Below are positions 44,469-53,512 of a stretch of 64,000 nt of DNA, piece after piece. A model generated the notes under the pieces. The model was not told the DNA's origin, ran no database searches, and saw nothing but the letters and a program-made list of their open reading frames with translations. Made by a program: the position numbers and the translations under genes. Numbering within the stretch: position 1 is the first letter of the stretch; each line of letters opens with the position of its first letter. Origin of the DNA: Lysinibacillus pinottii (GTDB lineage: Bacteria; Bacillota; Bacilli; Bacillales_A; Planococcaceae); contig NZ_JANTOO010000014.1 of NCBI RefSeq assembly GCF_024753545.1, forward strand, positions 248,001-312,000, written 5' to 3'.

Positions 44469-46016
44469 TTATAATGGAATATTACCATGTTTTTTCTCAG
44501 GACGCGTTTCCTGTTTAGTAGATAACATATCAAGTCCTTGAATCAGTTTGATACGTGTATCTCTTGGATCAATAACATCGTCTACCATACCGCGAGATGC
44601 TGCAACATATGGATTGGCAAATTTTTCTTTATATTCTTCAATTTTTGCGGCACGTGTTGCTTCTGGATCATCTGATTTCGCAATTTCACGGGCAAAAATG
44701 ATGTTTGCAGCTCCGGCAGCTCCCATAACTGCAATTTCAGCATTTGGCCAAGCAAATACAAGGTCCGCACCGATTGATTTAGAATTCAGGGCCACGTAAG
44801 CGCCTCCATAAGCTTTACGTAAAATCACTGTAATCTTTGGTACAGTTGCTTCTGAATAAGCATAAAGAATTTTCGCACCATGACGAATGATTCCGCCATG
44901 TTCTTGTTTAACACCTGGGAAGAAACCAGATACGTCTTCAAATGTAATGATTGGAATATTGTAAGCATCGCAAGTACGGATAAAACGAGCCGCTTTATCG
45001 GAAGAATCAATATCTAATCCTCCAGCAAGTACTTTTGGTTGGTTACAAACAAGGCCAACTGACTCACCAGCAATACGTGCAAAGCCAACAACAACGTTTT
45101 TCGCAAATTCTGCATGAACTTCCATGAATGAACCTTCATCCACTACTTGCTCAACGACTTTACGTACATCGTAAGGACGTGTTGTTTCAATTGGCACTGT
45201 ATCCACGATTTCTGGACGGTAGTCATCTCCCTCTGGTCGAGCTTGACGAGGTGCTTTTTCTTTATTGTTTTGTGGTAAATAGCTTAATAGTTTTTTTATT
45301 TCTTGAATTGCCTCTTCTTCAGATGGTGCACGGAAATGGGCATTTCCACTTACTGCATTATTTACTTTCGAACCACCTAAATCTTCAGCAGAGATTTTTT
45401 CGCCTGTCACTGTTTCTATTACTTTAGGTCCTGTTATAAACATTTGAGATGTTTTGTCTACCATTAAGATAAAGTCTGTAATTGCAGGAGAGTATACTGC
45501 TCCTCCAGCACATGGCCCCATAATCACTGAGATTTGCGGAATAACGCCTGAGTAAATCGCATTACGGTAGAAAATATGACCATAGCCATCTAGTGAAAGA
45601 ACACCCTCTTGGATACGGGCGCCACCTGAATCGTTAATACCGATAAATGGTGTGCCATTTTTTGCAGCGAGATCCATAACTGTTGCCATTTTTTTTGCAT
45701 GCATTTCACCTAGTGCTCCACCAAACACTGTAAAGTCTTGAGAGAATAAGTATACTGGACGCCCGTTAATTTTACCGAACCCAGTTACAACACCATCCCC
45801 GGGGCCTTCCATTTTCTCCATTCCGAAGTCTACTGTACGGTGAGTAATAAATGGGTTAATTTCAAAAAATGTACCTTCGTCTAGTAATAAATCAATACGT
45901 TCACGAGCTGTTAATTTCCCTTTTTCATGCTGTTTTTCGATGCGCTCATAGCCACCACCAAGTTCAATTACCGTCTTACGATCATACAAGTCATTGATTT
46001 TGTCGAACATATCCAT
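44469..46016 (-). CDS. Acyl-CoA carboxylase carboxyltransferase subunit (propionyl-CoA carboxylase beta, YqjD type)
   Basis: The protein (515 residues from ATG 46016) is a biotin-dependent carboxyltransferase. GKLTARERIDLLLD lies near the N-terminus, followed by INDSGGARIQEGVLSL and MGPCAGGAVYSPA in the first half. The second half has FEDVSGFFPGVKQEHGGIIRHGAK and LRKAYGGAYVAL. It would carboxylate propionyl-CoA, or act as the alpha subunit of methylmalonyl-CoA decarboxylase. No biotin carboxylase or biotin carrier gene is adjacent. It overlaps mce through a possible GTG start at 46025; MDMFDKIND at 46016 fits the family N-terminus. Confidence 0.87.
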   Translation of the reverse strand: MDMFDKINDLYDRKTVIELGGGYERIEKQHEKGKLTARERIDLLLDEGTFFEINPFITHRTVDFGMEKMEGPGDGVVTGFGKINGRPVYLFSQDFTVFGGALGEMHAKKMATVMDLAAKNGTPFIGINDSGGARIQEGVLSLDGYGHIFYRNAIYSGVIPQISVIMGPCAGGAVYSPAITDFILMVDKTSQMFITGPKVIETVTGEKISAEDLGGSKVNNAVSGNAHFRAPSEEEAIQEIKKLLSYLPQNNKEKAPRQARPEGDDYRPEIVDTVPIETTRPYDVRKVVEQVVDEGSFMEVHAEFAKNVVVGFARIAGESVGLVCNQPKVLAGGLDIDSSDKAARFIRTCDAYNIPIITFEDVSGFFPGVKQEHGGIIRHGAKILYAYSEATVPKITVILRKAYGGAYVALNSKSIGADLVFAWPNAEIAVMGAAGAANIIFAREIAKSDDPEATRAAKIEEYKEKFANPYVAASRGMVDDVIDPRDTRIKLIQGLDMLSTKQETRPEKKHGNIPL

Positions 46017-46021
46017 ATTAA

Positions 46022-46435
46022 TCACTTATCCCCTTTTCCACTTTTATCACATAATTCATATAACACCCCGAAAGAAGATTTAGGATGCATGAACGCAACC
46101 TCTGCACCTCCAGCACCAGGTCCTGGCTCTTCCGATAAAAGACGTACACCTTTTTCACGAAGCTCAACCATACGCTCACGAATTCCTGTCACACCAAAAG
46201 CAATATGGTGAATACCTTCTCCACGTTTTTCAATAAATCCATGAATGGCACTTTTTTCACTCATTGGTTCTAATAGCTCCAATTTCACGTTGCCTGCGTC
46301 GATAAAGGCAACTCGAACTTGTTGTGAGTCTACTTCTTCCACTTTTAACAACTTTAAACCTAAAGTTTCTGTATAATATGTAATGCGTTCATCAAGATCG
46401 CGCACCGCAATCCCAATATGGTCTACTTTCTCCAT
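46022..46435 (-). CDS. mce: Methylmalonyl-CoA epimerase
   Basis: This 137-residue glyoxalase-fold (VOC) protein interconverts the R and S forms of methylmalonyl-CoA. It starts EKVDHIGIAVRDLDERITYYTETLGLKL, with metal-binding His near residue 6, and later has GIHHIAFGV (second His) and VKLELLEPMSEKS. The adjacent carboxyltransferase and the nearby mutase place it in the propionyl-CoA to succinyl-CoA route. GAAGGAGATG lies before the ATG. Confidence 0.9.
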   Translation of the reverse strand: MEKVDHIGIAVRDLDERITYYTETLGLKLLKVEEVDSQQVRVAFIDAGNVKLELLEPMSEKSAIHGFIEKRGEGIHHIAFGVTGIRERMVELREKGVRLLSEEPGPGAGGAEVAFMHPKSSFGVLYELCDKSGKGDK

Positions 46436-46560
46436 GGTGACATCTCCTTCTGTTATGGTACATACTCTATTTTACAGACTTTTTTGTCAAAACTCTACTA
46501 CTTGAGAAATTTTTCAGATTTGATAAACTATTTATAAGAAAAGAAGGAGCGAACGAGCAT

Positions 46561-46656
46561 ATGAGTAATAAAAAGTTTCAAAAAATCGTTGTTTATACTA
46601 TGGTCGCAATCATGCTAATTTCATCTCTAGCATTTGGCTTATCGATGCTAGTTTAA
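46561..46656 (+). CDS. prli42: Prli42-like stressosome-associated membrane miniprotein (31 residues)
   Basis: This tiny gene encodes 31 residues: a basic start MSNKKFQKIVVYTM followed by one transmembrane helix ending FGLSMLV. It matches my memory of Prli42, the miniprotein that anchors the stressosome at the membrane in Listeria and relatives. AAGGAG lies 11 bases before the ATG and a good terminator follows the stop. It stands between mce and the yqjA-like gene on the opposite strand. Confidence 0.83.
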   Translation: MSNKKFQKIVVYTMVAIMLISSLAFGLSMLV

Positions 46657-46667
46657 GGCAAGACCAT

Positions 46668-46698
46668 AGCGTCCACACTACTGTGGGCGCTCTTTTTT
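46668..46698 (+). terminator. Terminator of prli42
   Basis: A 10-bp stem with one G-U pair (46668-46677 with 46682-46691) and four-base loop is followed by CTTTTTTTA. It overlaps the last codons of the convergent yqjA-like gene. Confidence 0.88.
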
Positions 46699-47655
46699 TA
46701 CCTTTAAACCCTTAAATGATTGCTTTATTTCTAAATACCTGTCCATTTCCTCGATAAACTGATAGAGTGCGGCTTGTGCGATGAATTGCTCATGATTTTG
46801 CGGTAATGGTAGCTGCGAGAAATCATGTTTCACCTGCTCTAGCTTTTCACGATAGTGACTTGCTGTATTTCCAGAATGAATATGTCCTCCGAGGTCTTGT
46901 AAAAAATCTGCCACAATTTCAGCCTCTTGTACTATAACAGGTAATGTTGTAATTTTTGGCAACACTCTTTCGATTATTTCTAGTTGCCTTTCTCGCATAT
47001 CGAAATACATATAGTAATCATTTTTACGTCTCGTAAAATGGTTTTCAACATCTTTAAATGCTAAGGACTTTGCATCATTTAAAGTTCGAATAGCTTCAAT
47101 GATCTCATGCCCATCCCATAACGTATCCCCTTGCCGTAAATAGCTAGCAATTTCTAAAAATATCTTGCTGTATAGTTCCTCAATTTTAACTCTATAGTAA
47201 TTTAATTCCTTTTGAATATCTGGCATATACATATTAATGGCTATACCGGTTCCATAGCCAATAGCCATTAATGCCAATTCATTATAAACAAGCGCCATCG
47301 AAAAACTTTTAGCGGCGTAAATGTGCATAATAATAACGACACTAGAAATAAATCCGTCTGCAACTCTCAAGGACACAATCGTTGGAATAAAAAGTAGTAA
47401 CATACCCGCAAGTGTAAGTGGCTGATAGGAAAAAAGCTCAAAGCTCATAAAGGCAAACACCATGGCCACTATACTAGCAACCAATCGAGTGTAGGCTGCG
47501 TGAATGGATTTTTTCTTTGTTGGCTGTACACATAATATCGTTAGAATACCAGCAGAGGCATACGAGGCTAAATGAAAATATTGAGCAATGGCAATAGCAA
47601 GTGCTGCACCAATTGCTGTTTTTAAAGTTCGATAGCCGATTGAAAACTTCTTCAG
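46678..47655 (-). CDS. YqjA-like aromatic acid exporter family membrane protein, probable CTG start
   Basis: The protein belongs to the YqjA/DUF939-type membrane family. Conceptual translation from CTG at 47655 gives 325 residues starting KKFSIGYRTLKTAIGAALAI, the usual family N-terminus, then about five helices up to residue 140 and a long soluble helical C-terminus. The first ATG/GTG/TTG in frame is a TTG at 47484, which would delete 57 residues including two helices and has no good ribosome binding site. A perfect AGGAGG lies eight bases before the CTG, and an in-frame TAG at 47668-47670 rules out a longer start. The start codon is the odd feature. Confidence 0.83.
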   Translation of the reverse strand: MKKFSIGYRTLKTAIGAALAIAIAQYFHLASYASAGILTILCVQPTKKKSIHAAYTRLVASIVAMVFAFMSFELFSYQPLTLAGMLLLFIPTIVSLRVADGFISSVVIIMHIYAAKSFSMALVYNELALMAIGYGTGIAINMYMPDIQKELNYYRVKIEELYSKIFLEIASYLRQGDTLWDGHEIIEAIRTLNDAKSLAFKDVENHFTRRKNDYYMYFDMRERQLEIIERVLPKITTLPVIVQEAEIVADFLQDLGGHIHSGNTASHYREKLEQVKHDFSQLPLPQNHEQFIAQAALYQFIEEMDRYLEIKQSFKGLKVKKERPQ

Positions 47656-47663
47656 GTCGACTG

Positions 47664-47669
47664 CCTCCT
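47664..47669 (-). promoter_or_regulatory. Ribosome binding site that fixes the CTG start
   Basis: The minus strand reads AGGAGG here, a full match to the anti-Shine-Dalgarno, eight bases before CTG at 47655-47653. No ATG, GTG or TTG lies in any useful spacing. Confidence 0.82.
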
Positions 47670-47761
47670 ATCTTTTAGTACTCTTCAGTAAATACCACTA
47701 ATTATTTAGCCAATATTACAAAAATTTTAATGGTAGTGCTGAACTATCTGTACATGATAAT

Positions 47762-47812
47762 AAGTAGGAAGCCTACATAGATTAACTAACATTCTATGAG
47801 GCTCTTCTACTT
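47762..47812. repeat. Imperfect hairpin downstream of brxB
   Basis: AAGTAGGAAGCCTACATAG (47762-47780) pairs imperfectly with CTATGAGGCTCTTCTACTT (47794-47812) around a 13-base loop. No U-run follows on either strand, so it is a weak terminator at best. Confidence 0.45.
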
Positions 47813-47846
47813 AGTTATAAAGGATTGTTCTTATGCAAGAATTGTC

Positions 47847-48287
47847 TTAAAGCTCGTCACAATACTCTTCAAAGTTTGCTTGTAAGTTTGTTACAACTGA
47901 CATCGGGTCATGTCCTTCAATTTCATAGCGCCCGACTTCAGCCACTACTTGTCCATCTTTTAATAAAACAAATGATGGTGAAGAAGGTAGGTGATCTTCC
48001 CCAAAATGATAACGTGCCGCTGCAGTCGCTTCTTTATCTTGCCCTGCAAATACTGTTACTAAGTGATCCGGGCGTTTATCGTAATGTACACATTGCGCTG
48101 CCGCTGGACGAGCAATACCACCCGCACAACCGCACACTGAGTTCACCATAACTAATGTTGTACCTGGGCGAGCAAATGCCTCTTCAACAGCCTCTGGTGT
48201 TTTTAGCTGTTCGTAACCAGCCGTTTCAATTTCAGCACGAGCTGTTTTTAAAATTTCCTGCATAAATAAATCGTAATCCATATTCAT
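47847..48287 (-). CDS. brxB: Bacilliredoxin BrxB
   Basis: BrxB removes bacillithiol from bacillithiolated proteins. Counted from the ATG at 48287, the protein is 146 residues with the CGC active site (Cys52-Gly-Cys54) in MVNSVCGCAGGIARPAA, typical of the YphP/YqiW family. AAGGAG lies ten bases before this ATG. A longer frame up to 48353 is rejected. The place beside yqjA matches B. subtilis yqiW-yqjA. Confidence 0.92.
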   Translation of the reverse strand: MNMDYDLFMQEILKTARAEIETAGYEQLKTPEAVEEAFARPGTTLVMVNSVCGCAGGIARPAAAQCVHYDKRPDHLVTVFAGQDKEATAAARYHFGEDHLPSSPSFVLLKDGQVVAEVGRYEIEGHDPMSVVTNLQANFEEYCDEL

Positions 48288-48452
48288 ATAGCGATAGCTC
48301 CTTTCAAATCGCGTCAATTCAGCTTTTATAGTAGGTATTTGACGCACATACATCTCTTATCATAGCAGTTTGCAACGAATTTGTGCACCCACTTGCTCAT
48401 ACAAGTCAGTTGAATTTTCTAAGCTTTTAAAGAAACTAGTTTACTTCCCTAC

Positions 48453-49538
48453 CTATTCCTCGCTAAATAAACGATCTACACCTTGTGTAACCGTTAGTTG
48501 GCCACTTAAGATTTGACGTTCCAGTAGCTGTACCTGTGCTTTACGTTGTGGATTCCCATAAAACATATCTATTAAATGATCAGTAATCATGGATTGGAAC
48601 CACTCTTTTGTTTGTTTTTGACGTCGAGTAGCCCAATAATGATTTGTTTCAACAATTTGTTTGAATTCCTTTATGGTTCCCCAAACCTTATCGAGACCCC
48701 GTTTTTCCAGTGAACTAACGGGCATTGCAGTAGACATCCAGCCTGGTGTTGCCGGCTGTAAAAAATGTAGAATCTGTTTATATTCTGCGACAGTTTTTTT
48801 GGCAAGTCGCACATTATCACCATCTGCCTTATGCACAACAATGGCATCTGCTAATTCCATAATGCCCTTTTTCATGCCCTGCAATTCATCCCCGGCCCCA
48901 GTTAAAACTAAAAGCAAGAAGAAATCTACCATGCCTCGGACATAGGTTTCGCTTTGTCCCACACCAACTGTTTCAATGAGAATGACATCATAGCCAGCCG
49001 CTTCACAAACTAACATCGTTTCACGTGTTTTTTTGTGAACACCCCCAAGGGTACCAGCCGATGGTGAAGGGCGTACAAAAGCAGTGGGCTTCTTGACGAG
49101 CTCTTCCATACGCGTTTTATCTCCTAAAATACTGCCTCCGGATAAAGAAGAGCTTGGATCAATCGCAAGAACTGCTACTCGTTTTCCCATGTCACAAAGC
49201 ATTGTTCCGAAAGCCTCAATGAACGAGCTCTTCCCTGCTCCTGGAACACCCGTAATGCCGATTCGAATACTCTTTCCTGTATGTGGTAGAAGTTCCTGCA
49301 AAAGCTCTTGAGCTTGAACTTTATGAGTGGCATTCGAGCTTTCAATGAGGGTAATCGCTTTTGACAAATGTGTGCGAGAGCCTGCACGTACTTGTTGTGC
49401 AAGCTCTCGAATATTAACAGTGTCGGCTTTTTTCTTTCGGAATTTTTTAGGTGTACCATATTGCATACCGTCGTGAGTCGCCTCGACTCCGTCCATCACA
49501 AACAGCGCACTTTCTTCCATTCCTTTGTTGTTGTCCAT
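48453..49538 (-). CDS. meaB: Methylmalonyl-CoA mutase-associated GTPase MeaB
   Basis: MeaB is a G3E-type GTPase that protects methylmalonyl-CoA mutase and checks cofactor loading. The 361-residue protein has the P-loop GVPGAGKSS (97-105), LAIDPSSSLSGGSILGDKTRM, VILIETVGVGQSE and the NKxD-like VVHKADG. The ATG overlaps the mutase large-subunit stop by one base (TAATG). It is the last gene of mutB-mutA-meaB. Confidence 0.94.
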   Translation of the reverse strand: MDNNKGMEESALFVMDGVEATHDGMQYGTPKKFRKKKADTVNIRELAQQVRAGSRTHLSKAITLIESSNATHKVQAQELLQELLPHTGKSIRIGITGVPGAGKSSFIEAFGTMLCDMGKRVAVLAIDPSSSLSGGSILGDKTRMEELVKKPTAFVRPSPSAGTLGGVHKKTRETMLVCEAAGYDVILIETVGVGQSETYVRGMVDFFLLLVLTGAGDELQGMKKGIMELADAIVVHKADGDNVRLAKKTVAEYKQILHFLQPATPGWMSTAMPVSSLEKRGLDKVWGTIKEFKQIVETNHYWATRRQKQTKEWFQSMITDHLIDMFYGNPQRKAQVQLLERQILSGQLTVTQGVDRLFSEE

Positions 49539-51691
49539 TATTCAGACACTTCCTCATAGCCTAAACGTTTGTAAATTTCCTCAATGATTTTCTGTGCGGA
49601 TACAGGAATCACGGTACCCGGTCCAAAGATAGCTACTGCTCCAGCATTGTAAAGGAAATCATAGTCTTGTGCAGGTATAACACCACCCACAATGATGATA
49701 ATATCTTCACGCCCTAACTTTTCTAACTCCGTAATCAATTCGGGCACTAATGTTTTATGACCTGCTGCTAACGAAGAGACACCGATGACATGTACATCAT
49801 TTTCAACGGCCATTTGCGCTGCCTCAGCAGGCGTCATAAATAACGGAGAAATATCTACATCAAAGCCTAAATCGGCATAGCCTGTTGCGACGACCTTGGC
49901 TCCACGGTCATGTCCATCTTGTCCCATTTTAGCGACTAAAATACGCGGACGGCGGCCTTCGTTTTCAAGGAATTCTTCTGTCATTTGTTTCACTTCTGAA
50001 ATTTGCTCCTCATCAGAGAAGTTGGCAGAGTATACACCCGAAATAGAACGAATTACGGCTTTGTGTCGTCCAGAAACCGCTTCAATTGCATCTGAGATTT
50101 CACCTAAAGAGGCACGTGCACGAGCCGCATCAACCGCTACAGCTAGTAAGTTTTCCTCGCCATCTTGTGCGGCTTTTGTCAAACGAGCTAAATGTTTTTG
50201 AACCTCAGCTTCATCACGTGCTGCTTTCATCGCTTCTAAACGTTCAATTTGCTTTTGTCGAACAATGGTATTATCAATATCTAGAATGTCAATTGGCTCT
50301 TCCTTCGTCAGGCGATATTTATTTACACCGACAATCGTCTCTGTCTTGGAGTCAATTTTCGCTTGACGTTTAGCAGCAGCTTCTTCGACTTTCATTTTAG
50401 GAAGACCTGTTTCAATTGCTTTCGCCATCCCTCCAAGTGCCTCAATCTCTTCGATTAATGCCCATGCAGATTTGGTAATTTCTTCTGTCAATTTCTCCAC
50501 GTAGTATGATCCACCCCATGGATCAATTACTTTTGTCATTGCTGTTTCCTCTTGTAAAAATAACTGCGTATTACGTGCAATACGTGCGGAGAAATCCGTT
50601 GGAAGTGCAATGGCTTCATCCAATGCATTCGTATGCAGTGATTGTGTATGTCCCATTGATGATGCATTTGCTTCAATTAACGTACGTGCTACATTATTAA
50701 ACGGATCTTGCTCTGTTAATGACCACCCAGATGTTTGCGAATGGGTACGTAAAGCTAAAGTTTTCGGATTTTTTGGATTAAACGTTGACATCATCTGTGC
50801 CCAAATACGGCGTGCCGCGCGCATTTTAGCAACTTCCATATAATAGTTCATGCCAATAGCCCAGAAGAACGATAGACGTGGTGCAAATGCATCGATATCA
50901 ATGCCTGCTTTCAGTCCTGTACGAACATATTCCAAACCATCTGCTAACGTGTAGGCAAGTTCTATGTCATTCGTTGCCCCCGCTTCTTGAATATGATAAC
51001 CAGAAATCGAAATAGAGTTAAATTTCGGCATATACTTCGCTGTATATTCAAAAATATCTGCAATGATTTTCATCGACATAGCTGGTGGGTAAATGTATGT
51101 ATTACGCACCATATATTCTTTTAAAATATCGTTTTGAATCGTCCCTGCTAATTTTTCTGGCGTTACTCCTTGTTCCTCTGCTGCCACTATATAAAATGCA
51201 AGAACTGGTAGCACTGCGCCATTCATCGTCATAGAAACAGACATTTGATCTAAAGGGATTTGATCGAATAGAATTTTCATATCCTCGACAGAGTCAATAG
51301 CAACACCCGCTTTCCCCACATCTCCTGTAACACGTGGATGATCAGAGTCATAGCCTCTATGAGTTGCTAGGTCAAACGCTACAGATAAACCCTTTTGTCC
51401 CATTGCCAGATTTCGCTTGTAAAAGGCATTGGACTCTTCAGCTGTTGAGAAGCCAGCATATTGACGAACTGTCCATGGGCGAGCCACATACATGGTAGGG
51501 TATGGTCCACGTGTATTTGGTGCGATACCTGCTACATCATTTAAATGTTTAGCATCCTTGATATCTTCTTTTGTATAAATATCTTTAATTTCAATTCCTT
51601 CATTTGTCATAAACTTATCATCAGACGCTTGAGGCGCATTAGCTGATAAAACTTTTTCTATTTCAATTGCATTAAAATTTGGCTTACTCAT
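49538..51691 (-). CDS. mutA-like: Methylmalonyl-CoA mutase large (B12-binding) subunit
   Basis: This 717-residue subunit interconverts methylmalonyl-CoA and succinyl-CoA using adenosylcobalamin. Residues about 30-550 are the substrate-binding barrel, with TMYVARPWTVRQYAGFSTAEESNAFYKRNLA spanning 66-96, and TRTHSQTSG-type RTHSQTSGWSL near 365. Residues about 585-717 are the B12 domain with the D-x-H-x-x-G motif DGHDRG, whose His594 is the lower cobalt ligand. It overlaps mutB upstream (ATGA) and meaB downstream. Large and small subunit letters differ between species (mcmA, mutB, scpA). Confidence 0.93.
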   Translation of the reverse strand: MSKPNFNAIEIEKVLSANAPQASDDKFMTNEGIEIKDIYTKEDIKDAKHLNDVAGIAPNTRGPYPTMYVARPWTVRQYAGFSTAEESNAFYKRNLAMGQKGLSVAFDLATHRGYDSDHPRVTGDVGKAGVAIDSVEDMKILFDQIPLDQMSVSMTMNGAVLPVLAFYIVAAEEQGVTPEKLAGTIQNDILKEYMVRNTYIYPPAMSMKIIADIFEYTAKYMPKFNSISISGYHIQEAGATNDIELAYTLADGLEYVRTGLKAGIDIDAFAPRLSFFWAIGMNYYMEVAKMRAARRIWAQMMSTFNPKNPKTLALRTHSQTSGWSLTEQDPFNNVARTLIEANASSMGHTQSLHTNALDEAIALPTDFSARIARNTQLFLQEETAMTKVIDPWGGSYYVEKLTEEITKSAWALIEEIEALGGMAKAIETGLPKMKVEEAAAKRQAKIDSKTETIVGVNKYRLTKEEPIDILDIDNTIVRQKQIERLEAMKAARDEAEVQKHLARLTKAAQDGEENLLAVAVDAARARASLGEISDAIEAVSGRHKAVIRSISGVYSANFSDEEQISEVKQMTEEFLENEGRRPRILVAKMGQDGHDRGAKVVATGYADLGFDVDISPLFMTPAEAAQMAVENDVHVIGVSSLAAGHKTLVPELITELEKLGREDIIIIVGGVIPAQDYDFLYNAGAVAIFGPGTVIPVSAQKIIEEIYKRLGYEEVSE

Positions 51692-53391
51692 CGTTGGACC
51701 TCCTTCATGCTCGCAAACACTGACTGTAATTTTTCAATGATGTTCTGTCCTGCGAAAATAAAACCGTTTAAGCCATTTGCTAACCAAGCTTCTTCTTCGT
51801 CTTTAAATTTCCCAGCTACATCCACAAGTACATCCGCTGGCTTGTCTGCTAAAATGGCATGGACAAATTCTTTTGTATCTTCGTCATTACCTGCAATGAC
51901 AACATATTTAGCCTCTGTTGCCTTTAACCAAGCAATTGCCTCTTCAACAGTCGTCGCTGGTTCACTTTTTTCAGGAACAAGACCAACCGTATTTAAGAAT
52001 CCAGCAATAAAATCTGCTCTTGGCTTGGAGCTTTTTAAAGTACCTAATGTTAAAATGCCTGTTTTCACATCGGCTGCCGTCATTTCAGCACGCAGCTTTT
52101 CGAATGGAATAGCACTTCGTTTAATGCTAGCAAATAACGGATTTGTTTCACATTCAAATGCGTCTGCTGGATTAGCATAAATATTTGTTCCAATTAATGA
52201 TTGCTTACGTGTTTGTGCAGCGTGAATACGAGATTGATACGATTTCTCTACTTCTTCAGCGAGCTTGCCAGATGCTGTGTATTCATCAATGCCTCCAGCT
52301 GCCTCGATTTCTAAGAATAATGCCCATGCTTCTTTGACAAAATCTGCCGTTAACGACTCGATAAAGTAAGAGCCACCTGCAGGATCTATAACTTTTAAGA
52401 CATTTGTTTCTTCTTTTAAAATCAATGACACGTTACGAGCAATACGTACTGACTGTTCTGTAGGCTTTGTTAATACATCATGTGGATGAACTGTAAAGAG
52501 ATCAGCACCGCCTATTAAGCCAGAAAGCGCTTCATTGGAGGATCGTAATAAATTCACGTAGACATCCAATTTAGAGAAGCTTCTTAATGATGTTTCAGCA
52601 ACTGTTGGTATTTTTACATTTTGTGTAACTCCATAGGCAGATGAGAACGCTTTCCAAAGTACTTTAAAAGCACGGAGTTTTGCAATCTCTGTAAAGAATT
52701 GTGTATCAACTGCAAAGGATACAAAAAATTTCTTGGAGAATGCCTCGAAGCTTTCTTCCTGTTCTACCCATTTTGCTGCTAATGCAAGTGCATAGGCTAA
52801 TTCTTGAATGGCGTTGGCACCTTCATTATGATAAATAACTGTGTTAGCGCCGACTGAGCGCACGCTCGGAAATGCATGTAAAGAGATGGGTTGGGTCGAA
52901 ACGATGAATCCTTTCACAGCTTCTCGTTGATCCAAAGCAATTTTGTCAAACACTGTTAATAATGGGTCTTTTGTATCTTTAATAGTAATTTTAAATGAAT
53001 ATTCTGAGAAATATGATGCTAATTTGACCAATACGTCTTCTGTCCAATCAAAATTAACACGACTGTCAATTGTAATAATTTCATTACCCCTAGCTAAACT
53101 GTCATCAAGCTGTGCAAAAAATGCTTCACTCGTATCTGCATGAACTTGCTGAGCTACTTGGAATGCTTGACTATTTTGTAGAGAACGGATTGTGGCAACT
53201 TGTCGATCGAGCTCATCACCAAGCTTAGCTACTAAACTTTCTTGTGTGTAAATGGGCTGTAGTGTAACACCCTCATTTGTTTTCGTGAATAGAGACTCAA
53301 ATGGTTTCCCCTTTAAAGCTTTGATTGCTGCATCTTGCCAGTCAGAATAGGCCGGCTTTTCAAATTCAATATTTTTCATGTTGTTTGACAT
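51688..53391 (-). CDS. mutB-like: Methylmalonyl-CoA mutase small subunit
   Basis: The 567-residue protein is the non-catalytic partner. It shows the mutase barrel (NVSLILKEETNVLKVIDPAGGSYFIESLT near 330-360), but the C-terminal domain lacks D-x-H-x-x-G, so it does not bind cobalamin. This is normal for the small subunit. No strong ribosome binding site is seen for either ATG at 53391 or 53379. It is the first gene of the mutase unit, and a terminator separates it from bkdB. Confidence 0.9.
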   Translation of the reverse strand: MSNNMKNIEFEKPAYSDWQDAAIKALKGKPFESLFTKTNEGVTLQPIYTQESLVAKLGDELDRQVATIRSLQNSQAFQVAQQVHADTSEAFFAQLDDSLARGNEIITIDSRVNFDWTEDVLVKLASYFSEYSFKITIKDTKDPLLTVFDKIALDQREAVKGFIVSTQPISLHAFPSVRSVGANTVIYHNEGANAIQELAYALALAAKWVEQEESFEAFSKKFFVSFAVDTQFFTEIAKLRAFKVLWKAFSSAYGVTQNVKIPTVAETSLRSFSKLDVYVNLLRSSNEALSGLIGGADLFTVHPHDVLTKPTEQSVRIARNVSLILKEETNVLKVIDPAGGSYFIESLTADFVKEAWALFLEIEAAGGIDEYTASGKLAEEVEKSYQSRIHAAQTRKQSLIGTNIYANPADAFECETNPLFASIKRSAIPFEKLRAEMTAADVKTGILTLGTLKSSKPRADFIAGFLNTVGLVPEKSEPATTVEEAIAWLKATEAKYVVIAGNDEDTKEFVHAILADKPADVLVDVAGKFKDEEEAWLANGLNGFIFAGQNIIEKLQSVFASMKEVQR

Positions 53392-53469
53392 GCGGACGCT
53401 TAATCAGCTTCCCCCCTTAGTAGTTTCTATTTGTTATTCTACATGACAAATTGCGACTCGGAAAGCATA

Positions 53470-53505
53470 AAAAAAATCGGAAACCCTTATACAGCAGGTT
53501 TCCGA
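53470..53505 (-). terminator. Terminator after bkdB
   Basis: A perfect 9-bp stem (53477-53485 with 53497-53505) is followed on the minus strand by TTTTTTTATGC. It separates the bkd operon from the mutase genes, so those need their own promoter or read-through. Confidence 0.83.
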
Positions 53506-53512
53506 CAAGTCA

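Noticed and set aside
47762..47812. Terminator for brxB
   Set aside because: The stem is imperfect and no U-run follows on the minus strand, so I list it only as a repeat.
47656..47846. A short plus-strand gene between yqjA and brxB
   Set aside because: No frame with a ribosome binding site; the only longer frame runs antisense through brxB.
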